Assembly (NCBI GenBank): GCA_949297665.1
Contig: CASFTO010000037.1
Span: 1 to 50,543, forward strand
DNA length: 50,543 nucleotides
Direction: 5' to 3'
Source: an uncultured Alphaproteobacteria bacterium
Lineage (GTDB): Bacteria > Pseudomonadota > Alphaproteobacteria > RF32 > CAG-239
The notes under the pieces are model-generated. The model did not search any database, was not told the origin of the DNA, and worked only from the letters and a program-made list of their open reading frames with translations. Both the position numbers and the translations under genes were made by a program. Below, one piece after another: positions 8,650 through 16,751 of this stretch (its first letter is position 1; each line of letters starts with the position of its first letter).

Positions 8650-9492
8650 ATGAAACTACCAAAATCATTTGCATTAAATTTGCTAGACAGCAAAATGCGC
8701 CATTTTTTCGCTAAAGAAAGTAATAAATGGAACGAAAAAGGTCCATGGAGATTTCCATCAGTCTGCTATACGTTAGAGCACAAATTAGCCTTTTTGGAAA
8801 GAGAACATTATCTGACCGGTCATTATTCATTAAGAGGAATTTTCCACGATTGGGAAAAGCCTTTTTTGTATATAACACCTTGGATAAAGGATGAAAAGAA
8901 GATACAAGAAATGCACCGAAATTTTAGTCCTCACCATATGGGATGTGCAAAAACATCAAAAGCAGAACATTTGATAGAAATGTACATAGATTGGGATTGC
9001 GCCGCAATTACCAAGCCCGATAAACCGTTAAATGCTTTTGAAACGCTGTTACACTGGTATCCTAAATATATAAATATCATGCTCCCGGTTTGTTTGGCGA
9101 TGGATATAACGTCAGTCAAACCGGAAATTTATATTCATCCATGGCATGAGTTAAACAAAAATCGTGAGTACAATGAATATATGTATAAACAGGTACAACA
9201 GGTGCTAGATGCAATAATCAGGCGTTTACCATCAAATGAAAACCAGCTCAGACTAATGTTTAATCAGGTCGCAGGAAAAAATATAATATACTGTCATCCT
9301 ACGGAAATATTTTTCCTGATTTTGCAACAACAGCAGAAAAATCTGAAATTTGAAGTTAATCTTCAAGATATCAGAAAAAAGTTGGAAAATGTTGCAGCAA
9401 AGTTTCGTGTAAAAAAATGCTTTATAGGAAGCGATAAGACGAAACCGGTGCATGATTACAAAAAAATTCAGAAGAGCGCATTTGCCGTATAG
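8650..9492 (+). CDS. DUF5662-like protein with HD-type metal residues
   Basis: A 280-residue protein. The segment from TLEHKLAFLERE through FHDWEKPF, NFSPHHMG, AEHLIEMYIDWD and FETLLHWYP matches the DUF5662 pattern I know, in which spaced His/Asp residues (HD, HH, E..DW) suggest a metal-dependent phosphohydrolase-like site. Activity is undescribed as far as I know. An upstream TTG (8575) would lie in the promoter, so ATG 8650 is used; it has no clear Shine-Dalgarno sequence. It stands alone between two intrinsic terminators. The C-terminal third is charged and helical. Confidence 0.65.
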   Translation: MKLPKSFALNLLDSKMRHFFAKESNKWNEKGPWRFPSVCYTLEHKLAFLEREHYLTGHYSLRGIFHDWEKPFLYITPWIKDEKKIQEMHRNFSPHHMGCAKTSKAEHLIEMYIDWDCAAITKPDKPLNAFETLLHWYPKYINIMLPVCLAMDITSVKPEIYIHPWHELNKNREYNEYMYKQVQQVLDAIIRRLPSNENQLRLMFNQVAGKNIIYCHPTEIFFLILQQQQKNLKFEVNLQDIRKKLENVAAKFRVKKCFIGSDKTKPVHDYKKIQKSAFAV

Positions 9493-9510
9493 CAACAATG
9501 TAAATCTAAG

Positions 9511-9543
9511 AAAACACGCTTTTGTAATAAAGCGTGTTTTTTT
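9511..9543 (+). terminator. Intrinsic terminator
   Basis: Perfect 12-bp stem AAAACACGCTTT/AAAGCGTGTTTT with a 6-base loop, followed by further T residues; it ends the DUF5662-like gene. Confidence 0.85.
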
Positions 9544-9592
9544 GTTGCGAGTATAAAAAAATTAAAATAAGAAAAAATAAAGGAGAAAAAAT

Positions 9593-10207
9593 ATGAATAT
9601 AGGTTTTGATATAGATGGCGTTCTAACGGATTTTGAAAAATTTGTGGCAACGTATGGGTGTAAATTCTTAAAGACAACGATAAAAAATATAAAGATATCC
9701 CAGATTAACGATGACGACATTGCCGAAATGTTCAACTGTGATTTAGATACAGAAGAAAAGTTTTGGAACGAATATATTAAAGTCTATTGCACGGAATATT
9801 CGGCTCGTTTGGGACTTGCGGAAGTGATGACAGAATTAAGAAAAAATCATAGCATTATCATCATAACCAATCGTTCTGCAGCAATGGTTCCTATGGATAC
9901 AATGATATCATGGGTAAAAGGCTGGCTTGAAAAAGAAAAAATTCCATATGATAAAATAGTATTTAATCACGGTAGCAAATTACAAGCCTGCTTAGATAAT
10001 AAAATAGATGTTATGATAGAGGATTCTCCAAAGCATATTAAAGAGTTGTCTCAATATATGAATTGTATATGCTTCGATTCTCACTATAATACAGAGTGCG
10101 AAGGGGAAAATATTCGTCGTTGTTACTCCTCGTACGATTTATATGAACATATCCGAGAAATAGAACTATCAGGAGCAGTTACCGCACTTGGCGCAACCGT
10201 TGCATAA
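9593..10207 (+). CDS. HAD-superfamily hydrolase, 5'(3')-deoxyribonucleotidase-like
   Basis: A 204-residue HAD hydrolase. Motif I is DIDGVLTDF at residues 6-14 (nucleophile Asp6, acid/base Asp8); motif II is IIIITNRS; motif IV is VMIEDSPKH. The helical cap inserted after motif I is of the kind seen in cytosolic 5'(3')-deoxyribonucleotidases and phage NT5C-like enzymes, which remove phosphate from nucleotides; the exact substrate is not determined. AAAGGAGA precedes ATG by a good distance. Its last 39 bp overlap the convergent DUF5131 gene; both reading frames are intact, so the final ~12 residues (GAVTALGATVA) may be recent extension. Confidence 0.8.
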   Translation: MNIGFDIDGVLTDFEKFVATYGCKFLKTTIKNIKISQINDDDIAEMFNCDLDTEEKFWNEYIKVYCTEYSARLGLAEVMTELRKNHSIIIITNRSAAMVPMDTMISWVKGWLEKEKIPYDKIVFNHGSKLQACLDNKIDVMIEDSPKHIKELSQYMNCICFDSHYNTECEGENIRRCYSSYDLYEHIREIELSGAVTALGATVA

Positions 10208-11044
10208 AATTTTATAACCACAGGTTTGACAGCGCTCAGCAAAAAATTTCACATACAGATTATTGTGATTAAATAAATCAGCTTGCTCCAAAGGTTGTAA
10301 TTTAAAATCAGAAGGTTTGCCTAAAAATTGCAATCCGGATTTATATGCCATGACACTTTGTAACTGTTTACTCGGTAAGCGATAAGTTTTGCCATCCTTA
10401 ATAAAATTAGTTCCTGTTTCCATAAAACAAAAAGTAATATTAGCTTCCACACATTCATCATATAAATTTTTCACCCATAGATAATCAAGAGGGCGCGTGC
10501 CGTCATAGTTTTCGCCACCGGCAATAACTTGCTCAATTTGATGAGAAGATAAATATTTTTTGATACTGACAGGAGCAATAAATGGCGCGGCAACAATTCC
10601 TTTATGCTTAAAAGGAAGTTGCAATAGAATAGGGATACGCTCATCCGCCCGTATTTGATTTTCGCAAGTTACATTAAGAAAAACATTTTCCCAACCATCT
10701 CCCCAATCAGGAGGCAAAACTTGAGCAATTCTTTCAGGACGTTTTGTTATAAGAATAAAAACAACATCAGGTCTCTGTTTTATAATTTTCCATGCTTCTT
10801 TACGCCACTCATCTGCTTCTTCTAAAAAGAAATCAGAAGTCATACAAACACGGATATGTTCACCACTTTTAATTTTGTAAGAGCCATCTTTATTTTTGCT
10901 TAAAGGGTAATAAAAGTTATTTTTTACTTTATAAATATTTTGCCCATTTCCACCACGTTGTTTATCAAGAAAATACATATAGCAGTGTTGACAACCTTCG
11001 CTTTTTTTAATACACCCATGCCATGGGTTCCAAATATCGTGCAT
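10169..11044 (-). CDS. DUF5131 (phage Gp37/Gp68-like, radical-SAM-like) protein
   Basis: A 291-residue member of the DUF5131/phage Gp37-Gp68 family. The N-terminus has WNPWHGCIKKSEGCQHCY with Cys11, Cys18 and Cys21, an iron-sulphur style cluster placed as in that family, followed by the TSDFFLEEADEWR, LITKRPERI and GENYDGTRPLDYLWVKNLYDEC segments typical of it. The family is related to spore-photoproduct-lyase-like radical SAM proteins, but its reaction is not established. The C-terminal end carries an extra cysteine cluster (CQTCGYK, CNGCAKCGNCS) that could bind zinc. Genes of this family travel on phages and plasmids, in keeping with the accessory character of this stretch. Its 3' end overlaps the HAD gene. 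Confidence 0.85.
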   Translation of the reverse strand: MHDIWNPWHGCIKKSEGCQHCYMYFLDKQRGGNGQNIYKVKNNFYYPLSKNKDGSYKIKSGEHIRVCMTSDFFLEEADEWRKEAWKIIKQRPDVVFILITKRPERIAQVLPPDWGDGWENVFLNVTCENQIRADERIPILLQLPFKHKGIVAAPFIAPVSIKKYLSSHQIEQVIAGGENYDGTRPLDYLWVKNLYDECVEANITFCFMETGTNFIKDGKTYRLPSKQLQSVMAYKSGLQFLGKPSDFKLQPLEQADLFNHNNLYVKFFAERCQTCGYKILCNGCAKCGNCS

Positions 11045-11112
11045 AACAATTAACCCTTTTTCAATAGAAAGCAGTATATAAAAAAGTAGTTTAAAAGCAA
11101 GAGGAAAGCATA

Positions 11113-11517
11113 ATGGAAGATGAAGTTAAACAATATCACCAAAGAAGAAGAGCTTTTGTTATTATTCCACAAGTGGGCATAATTGTGGCACAAAAGGGAA
11201 GTATAATGTCTCATGAAGAAATTTTGCAATCATTGGGTATGCCGCAAGAAAAAGTGAATGAGGCTATAAAAAATAATCCTCGCGGATATTTTATGGATAA
11301 CACTTTAGTACTGTATCAAGGTGGTGATATTAAGGAAGGGGAGTGCTGGGAATTAAAAGTCGAAAATTACAAAGCAGTTGCAGAAAATTTTGCAGATATG
11401 AAAAAACTTTTTAACCTAAATCAAGATACCCTAATATATTTGGGCGTAAGACAAGGAAAGCTTGGAGAAGTTTGGGAAAAAATACACCAAGTACCGATAA
11501 CATTTTTTGAAAAATAA
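11113..11517 (+). CDS. Hypothetical protein
   Basis: A 134-residue soluble protein of no family I recognise. GAGGAAAG lies upstream of ATG 11113, so translation is credible. The N-terminus begins with charged residues and a strand-rich core (AFVIIPQVGIIVAQKG), a predicted helix-turn-helix-like stretch SHEEILQSLGMPQEKVNEAI, and a C-terminal beta/alpha part. It is 12 bp ahead of the ASCH-domain gene and on the same strand, so the two probably form an operon. Divergent from the DUF5131 gene. Confidence 0.65.
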   Translation: MEDEVKQYHQRRRAFVIIPQVGIIVAQKGSIMSHEEILQSLGMPQEKVNEAIKNNPRGYFMDNTLVLYQGGDIKEGECWELKVENYKAVAENFADMKKLFNLNQDTLIYLGVRQGKLGEVWEKIHQVPITFFEK

Positions 11518-11529
11518 AAGAGAATTAAG

Positions 11530-11865
11530 ATGCATAAAATGAATGTTCGCCAACCTTATTTTAATATGATGAAGGCTGGAACAAAATTGATTGAGTTAAG
11601 GCTATATGATGAAAAAAGGCAAAAAATCAAAATTGGCGATAAAATAGAATTCTGTTGTGCAGAAAATATGGTGGATAAATTTTTGGTGGAAGTGACTGCT
11701 CTTTATAAGGCAGAAGATTTTAAAGCACTTTGCGGGATAATTGATATAAAGAAAGCTGGATTATCAGGAACTACAAAAGCCGTGATGAGAACAATGGAAA
11801 AATTTTATTCCAAAGAAAAACAAGAGAAATATGGGGTTGTAGGAATAGAGGTAAAGGGAATATGA
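11530..11865 (+). CDS. ASCH/PUA-like domain protein
   Basis: A 111-residue protein that looks like a stand-alone ASCH domain, a PUA-like beta-barrel that binds RNA or modified nucleotides: the N-terminal VRQPYFNMMKAGTKLIELRLYDEKRQKIKIGDKIEF is the usual GxKxxExR-type signature, followed by strand VEVTALYKAEDF and C-terminal GVVGIEVKGI. Some ASCH proteins act as nucleoside amidohydrolases (YqfB), others appear in tRNA or translation roles; which applies here is unknown. Second gene of a two-gene unit, with a terminator immediately after its stop. Confidence 0.75.
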   Translation: MHKMNVRQPYFNMMKAGTKLIELRLYDEKRQKIKIGDKIEFCCAENMVDKFLVEVTALYKAEDFKALCGIIDIKKAGLSGTTKAVMRTMEKFYSKEKQEKYGVVGIEVKGI

Positions 11866-11893
11866 AAAAAAGCAGTCAAAAGACTGCTTTTTT
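11865..11893. terminator. Bidirectional intrinsic terminator
   Basis: A-run, GCAGTC, loop AAAA, GACTGC, T-run: a symmetrical hairpin between convergent genes that can stop transcripts from both the ASCH gene (+) and the lipoprotein gene (-). Confidence 0.9.
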
Positions 11894-11911
11894 ATTACAA
11901 AGAAACTTAAC

Positions 11912-12553
11912 TTATTCAAGAGCTTCTACCTCAATGATATTTTGGTAAGTTGATAAAAGACCGCTACGAACTCCAAAAGTTTTGATACGATAATATTTGC
12001 CTTTTTGCATCATCCCATAAACATCAGAGCTGTTAAACCGGCCAAAAATAAGAGTGTCTTCGATTTTAAAAGTTCCCTCGTTAGTATAAATAAGATACTG
12101 CCCGTCAACCCGTTCTTTACCGGTAACTTTGATGATAAAAGTATTCTTACTATTGCTGGTTTTGGGAGCTTTGAGAGCCGTATTATCTGTGGTATAAACT
12201 CCAACAATATTTCGGTAAGTTGATAAAAAAGGAATACGCAAACCGAAAACCTTAAATTTATAGGTTTCACCTTCAGCTATCATCCCATAAACATCAGAAC
12301 TATTAAATTGCCCGAATATCAAAGAGTCTTCAATTTTAAAAACTTCTTTATCCGTGTAAATTAAGTAATAAGAATGTTTACTGGGTTCTTCACCTGTTTC
12401 TGGATCACCTTCGTCATAATCTACCACATGTTCCTTACCCGAAACAGTCGCTGTAATAAGTTCTTCTTCAGAGTTTGCTACAGAATGACCGCCACAAGAA
12501 AACAATACCCCGCTCATAAGAGCAAACAAAAAATAAATAATTCTTTTTTTCAT
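11912..12553 (-). CDS. Lipoprotein with two copies of a ~80-residue domain
   Basis: A 213-residue lipoprotein: signal peptide MKKRIIYFLFALMSGVLFSC with the lipid-accepting Cys20. The mature part holds two copies of one beta-rich unit; both contain a YLIYT..E.FKIED.LIFG.FNSSDVYGM block followed by a K...FG.R...LSTY.NI block (around residues 62-118 and 153-210). Single-copy versions of this unit occur in small phage and bacterial proteins (a DUF1523-like pattern, as I recall it), with no known activity. Exported and anchored, it probably faces the periplasm or cell surface. Start chosen at the only ATG giving a proper signal peptide. Confidence 0.75.
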   Translation of the reverse strand: MKKRIIYFLFALMSGVLFSCGGHSVANSEEELITATVSGKEHVVDYDEGDPETGEEPSKHSYYLIYTDKEVFKIEDSLIFGQFNSSDVYGMIAEGETYKFKVFGLRIPFLSTYRNIVGVYTTDNTALKAPKTSNSKNTFIIKVTGKERVDGQYLIYTNEGTFKIEDTLIFGRFNSSDVYGMMQKGKYYRIKTFGVRSGLLSTYQNIIEVEALE

Positions 12554-12660
12554 AATGTATAAAATTAAAATAATACAAAAATCTCAACCATTGTAGAGAA
12601 AATGCATCAGGGAGTCAATGTAAAATAAACAACAAAAAGGGAAGGAAAATAAGCAAAAGA

Positions 12661-12684
12661 AAAAGACCACCGAAGTGGTCTTTT
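12661..12684 (-). terminator. Intrinsic terminator
   Basis: AAAAGACCAC, loop CGAA, GTGGTCTTTT: a perfect 10-bp stem with a GNRA-like loop. It lies downstream of the 230-residue minus-strand gene, and the minus-strand T-run completes it. Confidence 0.8.
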
Positions 12685-12758
12685 GAACTAATGGCGGTAC
12701 GAATATAACACACTTCGCACTCAATTCATTATAGACCTGTACAAACATCACGACCAAA

Positions 12759-13451
12759 TTATGTGGATGTATTCTCGCTATTGTTTGATAATAGAGCATT
12801 ATCAAGAGGAGTTAACCAAGTAATAGTAGTCTTATAATGTGAACTACCGGATAATAACTGGTGGTGCTTTAAATTACTTCTTTCAATATCTGTATAATCT
12901 ATATATAGTCTATTGCCGCTCTTGCGGTCATCTTCACTTATATACTCATATCCATCGGTGTTTTCATCAATGTTTTCAAGAGTTAGATTACAAATATCTC
13001 TACATAAAAAGCAAGAACCATCAGGACGGACATCAAGAGTAATATCCAATACACATTCCTCTTGTTTTTTAAAACTTTTCTTTTTGTTAAAAATTATTTC
13101 TATATATTCATTCGGAGCTAAAAATTGATCTATTGAAAGATACTGATTAAATTTAATGTCACCATTATCCAGCCGATGAAAAAATAATTTTGCTTTTTTC
13201 CACGGCAAAGGATGAAAAGCTTTTCTCAATTTTGATTCTATAGGGGTATTTGTCTGTTCTCCCAATATATCAATCATACGTTTTTTAGAAATACATTTTT
13301 CTCTAAATAATATACTAAGAAGATTAGCTGTTTTATTTTTTCCGATGTGAAATTTTTTATAAAAAATAACATCATCATTAAGATAAAACCACAAAATCTG
13401 GTCAATATAATTATATTCAAATCCAATTTTTATATCTGTAATATACAACAT
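12759..13451 (-). CDS. Hypothetical protein
   Basis: A 230-residue protein, strand-rich at the N-terminus (LYITDIKIGFEYN, ILWFYLNDDVIFYKK), with lysine-rich middle and an acidic C-terminal third. AAAGGAAATA lies just before ATG 13451, so it is probably translated. No signal peptide or membrane segment. I recognise no family. Upstream on the same strand is an unusual leader with three hairpins, the last followed by a T-run, suggesting attenuation. Divergent from the autotransporter. Confidence 0.55.
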   Translation of the reverse strand: MLYITDIKIGFEYNYIDQILWFYLNDDVIFYKKFHIGKNKTANLLSILFREKCISKKRMIDILGEQTNTPIESKLRKAFHPLPWKKAKLFFHRLDNGDIKFNQYLSIDQFLAPNEYIEIIFNKKKSFKKQEECVLDITLDVRPDGSCFLCRDICNLTLENIDENTDGYEYISEDDRKSGNRLYIDYTDIERSNLKHHQLLSGSSHYKTTITWLTPLDNALLSNNSENTST

Positions 13452-13498
13452 ATTATTTCCTTTCCGAAATTATTTCATTTTCATCAAAGGAAACAGTC

Positions 13499-13606
13499 TA
13501 AATAAAAAATACCAAACTATTTCCTCTGACGAGGTAATTAGTTCGGTATACAACGAACGAGTTCATTAGGAACTCCAAAGCGGACATACTAAAGCATATT
13601 TAGTAT
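13499..13606 (-). ncRNA. Candidate leader RNA with three hairpins and terminator
   Basis: Reading the minus strand: hairpin ATACTAAA/TTTAGTAT (13606-13586, perfect 8-bp), hairpin GAGTTC/GAACTC (13575-13559), then a long hairpin ATACCGAACTA/TAGTTTGGTAT (13549-13509) with inner CCTC/GAGG, directly followed by TTTTTTATTT. The last is a good intrinsic terminator about 60 bases before the 230-residue gene. Either an attenuated leader or a ~100-nt small RNA; its promoter is not clear. Confidence 0.5.
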
Positions 13607-13666
13607 AAAGAGTCAAGTGAAAACTAAAAATGTCGTTTTCCTGCGTTTTGAGTGTAGAAATTGTTT

Positions 13667-13690
13667 TTTTATGATAAATTTATCATAAAA
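13667..13690. repeat. 24-bp perfect palindrome
   Basis: TTTTATGATAAA followed immediately by its exact complement, ending 18 bp before a TTGACA box. Position and symmetry suit an operator for a dimeric regulator of the downstream RNA/autotransporter promoter; the regulator is unknown. Confidence 0.6.
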
Positions 13691-13708
13691 CAACCATATG
13701 TGCATTGG

Positions 13709-13738
13709 TTGACAAGAAAATACATAAAATAAAATATT
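13709..13738 (+). promoter_or_regulatory. Possible promoter of the structured leader
   Basis: TTGACA (13709-13714) is a perfect -35 box. The -10 is ambiguous: TAAAAT with a 15-bp spacer or AATATT with 18 bp. A start near 13745 would begin the RNA right at the first stem. Confidence 0.4.
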
Positions 13739-13748
13739 TTTCGCACAG

Positions 13749-14078
13749 CTCCATAATTTTAATTGCAAATTAAGACCTTAGTTTATAATATAAACTCAGT
13801 TATGGGGAATACTCCATAATCAGTACCTTTAGCGGTACGGAGCTTTCATCGGCTCTTATAGTCGTCGGTGTTAGGATATAGCATCGATAAATTGTCTGCT
13901 CGTAATCAGGCAAACAAAATATATCCCCGAACATAAAATATGGTCGGGGAGCCTTTAACGAATGTTCAGGAACCATATTACGATCTCTGAAAAAATATGG
14001 CTCTAAAGGTTAAAGGAATCATTTACGACTATATGATTGATGAACTCTCCGACCACCTTAAACGGGTGGTTTTCTTTT
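13749..14078 (+). ncRNA. Structured RNA upstream of the autotransporter
   Basis: A 330-base gene-free stretch with many nested pairings. CTCCATAA (13749-13756) can pair with TTATGGGG (13800-13807), enclosing hairpins TTAATT-GCA-AATTAA and AGTTTATA-A-TATAAACT. A second CTCCATAA (13812-13819) competes for the same TTATGGGG, and its CTCC can instead pair with GGAG (13839-13842) around GTACC/GGTAC. Then TCCCCGA/TCGGGGA (13924-13950), CCTTTAAC/GTTAAAGG (13952-14016) enclosing CCATATT/AATATGG, AATCAT/ATGATT (14017-14038), and a terminator. The switch-like competing stems plus terminator suggest an attenuated leader or independent RNA; it matches none of tmRNA, RNase P, SRP or 6S that I can recognise. 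A 15-codon frame (14033-14080) runs through the terminator. Confidence 0.55.
14052..14078 (+). terminator. Intrinsic terminator in the autotransporter leader
   Basis: ACCACC (14052-14057), loop, GGTGGT (14065-14070), then TTTCTTTT. It ends about 34 bases before the autotransporter ATG and must be read through, or bypassed by another promoter, for that gene to be expressed. A 16-bp palindrome TTTAATTGCAATTAAA (14076-14091) follows at once. Confidence 0.65.
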
Positions 14079-14111
14079 AATTGCAATTAAAGAAGAAGGA
14101 AGGTTAATCAT

Positions 14112-16664
14112 ATGAAAAATAGACTTTTATTTTCAACCGCATTAGTTGCAGTTCTTAGCGCAACTAATGTTTATGCTGCGGATTTGACCGGAAAGGTCAA
14201 AAGACCCGACAACATCAATATCGGAAGTTCAACCGAATATACCATTGACAATGCATATAGCGAACAAAGTGGTGATTTAGACGAAGGAACACTTTATACT
14301 TCAACCGTAAATGTTGATAAAGGTGGAAAGTTGACTGTTTCATCGTCGGATATCGTTGCAGATGGTTCCGGTGATGCTGTTACATTAAAAGGAACGGTTA
14401 TTCTTGACGGTACTTCAATTATGGCCGGAAATAAATATCCCGATGCAAAACAAAATATGATTATTGATGGCGCGGATATTACTTTTAACACCACCTCAGA
14501 CTTGTTAAGTGCGACCGGAGACTTAAAAGTTTCTAATGCATCTATTAACGCTTCTTCACTGGTTGCAGATGGTGAAGGTGATGAAGAAGATCTTTCGGGA
14601 CTTAGGTCTTTAGGTAATATTACCATTGATAACAGCAAAATTGATATGTCTGACTTGATGATTGTTTCCGGTTTGGATAGTCAAGACGGATCCGGAGAGG
14701 CTTTAGGTGAGGGAAATATTACTATTTCGGGTAATTCTGATATTAAAGTAAAAGAAATCGGTGTTTATGGAAAAGGTGATATAAACATTAACGGAGGAAA
14801 TATTACGGCTCAAGATATCGGGGCTGAACAAGGAAATATTACCATATCTAACGGTTCGGTGAATGTTATTGAAGGTGGTGAAGGCCTGTATGCACACGAT
14901 AAGCTGAACATCAAAGGTGGTACAGTTAATATGTTTGGTAATGGCAACCGTATTTGGGGCACCAATATTGCTATGTCGGGTGGTACATTAAATATCAAAG
15001 ATTCAACCACTTTTGAAACTCAAAATCCCGTTGATATTTCCGGAGGTACGGTTAATATTGCTGAAAATTCAAGTCTGGGCTGGGCTAGTGTTGATGAAGA
15101 CAGTGATATTGATTTAAGATCTGGTGCCATATTAAATTTGGCAGGAACATTAAATGCAAATATTGAAAGCCCAGGAACAATCAATATTCAAAACAGCAAT
15201 TCTAAAATTGCAGGAAGTGTTGAAATCTCTAACGGTGGTGTGATGAATGTGGGCTTGAATAAGGCCACAATCGGTGGCGATATCACTTTTGATGCTGGTT
15301 CAACTTTGAATATGTCTGTTACTGATGAAGTAAACGGTTTGTTATCAGCTCGCAATATTCATGCGGATGAAGGCTCCAAACTGGCTTTGACAATTAGTAA
15401 AACTATGGAAATCGGGGCTAGTGATAACATCACTTTGTTTGAAACAACCGGAAAGTTTGATAACAACTTCACTAATGAGATTTCTAACAATCGTTATAAA
15501 ATTACCTCAATAGATGGTGGAACTTATAATATTAAATATGAAAACTCAGCTTCTGATGTGGTTAATGATGCAGGAGGTTCAACCAACAATGCGTCTACAG
15601 CCGAAGCTTGGGATAGTATGAAAACATCAGCCGGAGCAAACACACAAGCCAAAGCCGTGGCCGATGTTTTGAATAATTTGTCTCAAAATGACAAGAAAGC
15701 TTATGTTGATGCATTGACCGCGGTTGCGCCGGAAGTCGCGCCGATGGTTCAAAAGACACAAACCGAAACGGCTAACCAAGTGTTTGGTGCTGTCAGCACA
15801 CGTTTGACTGGTGGTTCCGTTTCAACCGGTGGTGAAGGTATGTCTTCCGGTGATAATATTTTTGAACGTGCAGCTATGTGGGTTCAAGGTTTGTTCAATC
15901 ACTCAAAATTAGATGACACTTCAAAAGCCTATGGTTTCGATGCTGATAGTTCAGGTGTTGCCATGGGTGCTGAAAAATATGTTACAGAAGACACCAAAGT
16001 CGGTTTGGGTTATGCTTATACCAATACCGACATTGACGGATTTATGAGAAGCACCGATGTTGACACGCATACAGCCTTTGTTTATGGCGAATATAAGCCC
16101 AGCAACTGGTATGTGAACGGTATCGCATCTTATGGTTGGTCTGATTATTCCGAAGACAAAACCATTTCAGGAATTGGTGTTAAAGCTGATTATGATGTTG
16201 AAACCTTTGGTTTGCAAGCCATGACTGGTTATGATATGCAACTTAAACACTTTGGTTTAACCCCTGAGGTTGGTTTGCGTTATGTTCACATCAGCCAAGA
16301 CGGCTATACCGATTCAGCCGACCAAAAAGTCTCCGGTAATGATTCCGATATCTTAACCGGTGTTATCGGAGCTAAAGTTAGCAAGACTTGGACACTTGAA
16401 AACGGTATGAACATTAAGCCGGAAGCCAGAATTGCAGCTACTTATGACTTGATGAACGATGACGTTAATTCAGTTGTAACTTTGGCTAACGGTTCGGCTT
16501 ATGCGGTAGAAGGTGATGCATTAGACCGTTTCGGTATGGAGTTTGGCGCTGGCGTAACCGCAGAAGTCAACGATAATGTTGAATTTGCATTGGGTTATGA
16601 AGGCAAATTCCGTGAGGATTATCAAGACCACACCGGTTTGGTTAACTTAAAATATAAATTTTAA
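14112..16664 (+). CDS. Autotransporter (type Va secretion) with beta-helix passenger
   Basis: An 850-residue autotransporter. Signal peptide MKNRLLFSTALVAVLSATNVYA; a passenger of short repeats (GNITI, ISGGTVNI, LNIKGGTVNM) of the pectin-lyase-like beta-helix type to about residue 480; a helical linker with AKAVADVLNNLSQNDKKAYVDALTAV-type sequence to about 590; and a C-terminal 12-strand autotransporter barrel ending in the outer-membrane signature ...NLKYKF. Start ATG 14112 has AGAAGGAAGG eight bases upstream. The barrel inserts in the outer membrane and exposes the passenger; low-complexity Asn/Gly/Thr-rich passenger suggests an adhesin-like or structural role, substrate unknown. Preceded by the structured leader and followed by a strong terminator, so a single-gene unit. 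Confidence 0.92.
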   Translation: MKNRLLFSTALVAVLSATNVYAADLTGKVKRPDNINIGSSTEYTIDNAYSEQSGDLDEGTLYTSTVNVDKGGKLTVSSSDIVADGSGDAVTLKGTVILDGTSIMAGNKYPDAKQNMIIDGADITFNTTSDLLSATGDLKVSNASINASSLVADGEGDEEDLSGLRSLGNITIDNSKIDMSDLMIVSGLDSQDGSGEALGEGNITISGNSDIKVKEIGVYGKGDININGGNITAQDIGAEQGNITISNGSVNVIEGGEGLYAHDKLNIKGGTVNMFGNGNRIWGTNIAMSGGTLNIKDSTTFETQNPVDISGGTVNIAENSSLGWASVDEDSDIDLRSGAILNLAGTLNANIESPGTINIQNSNSKIAGSVEISNGGVMNVGLNKATIGGDITFDAGSTLNMSVTDEVNGLLSARNIHADEGSKLALTISKTMEIGASDNITLFETTGKFDNNFTNEISNNRYKITSIDGGTYNIKYENSASDVVNDAGGSTNNASTAEAWDSMKTSAGANTQAKAVADVLNNLSQNDKKAYVDALTAVAPEVAPMVQKTQTETANQVFGAVSTRLTGGSVSTGGEGMSSGDNIFERAAMWVQGLFNHSKLDDTSKAYGFDADSSGVAMGAEKYVTEDTKVGLGYAYTNTDIDGFMRSTDVDTHTAFVYGEYKPSNWYVNGIASYGWSDYSEDKTISGIGVKADYDVETFGLQAMTGYDMQLKHFGLTPEVGLRYVHISQDGYTDSADQKVSGNDSDILTGVIGAKVSKTWTLENGMNIKPEARIAATYDLMNDDVNSVVTLANGSAYAVEGDALDRFGMEFGAGVTAEVNDNVEFALGYEGKFREDYQDHTGLVNLKYKF

Positions 16665-16682
16665 GGCTTAATCTGCAGCATG

Positions 16683-16727
16683 AAATACCCTGTAATTTAT
16701 TGGTTGCAGGGTATTTTCTTTTTTTTA
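16683..16727 (+). terminator. Intrinsic terminator
   Basis: AAATACCCTG (16683-16692) pairs with CAGGGTATTT (16707-16716), followed by a long T-rich tract. It ends the autotransporter unit. Confidence 0.9.
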
Positions 16728-16751
16728 ACAATCTTGTGCAAATAATGAACT

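Noticed and set aside
13749..14078. tmRNA, RNase P RNA, SRP RNA or 6S RNA in the 13.7-14.1 kb stretch
   Set aside because: None of their conserved sequence blocks (for example GAGGAAAGTC of RNase P, the SRP GGAAGGAAGCAGCC core) is present.
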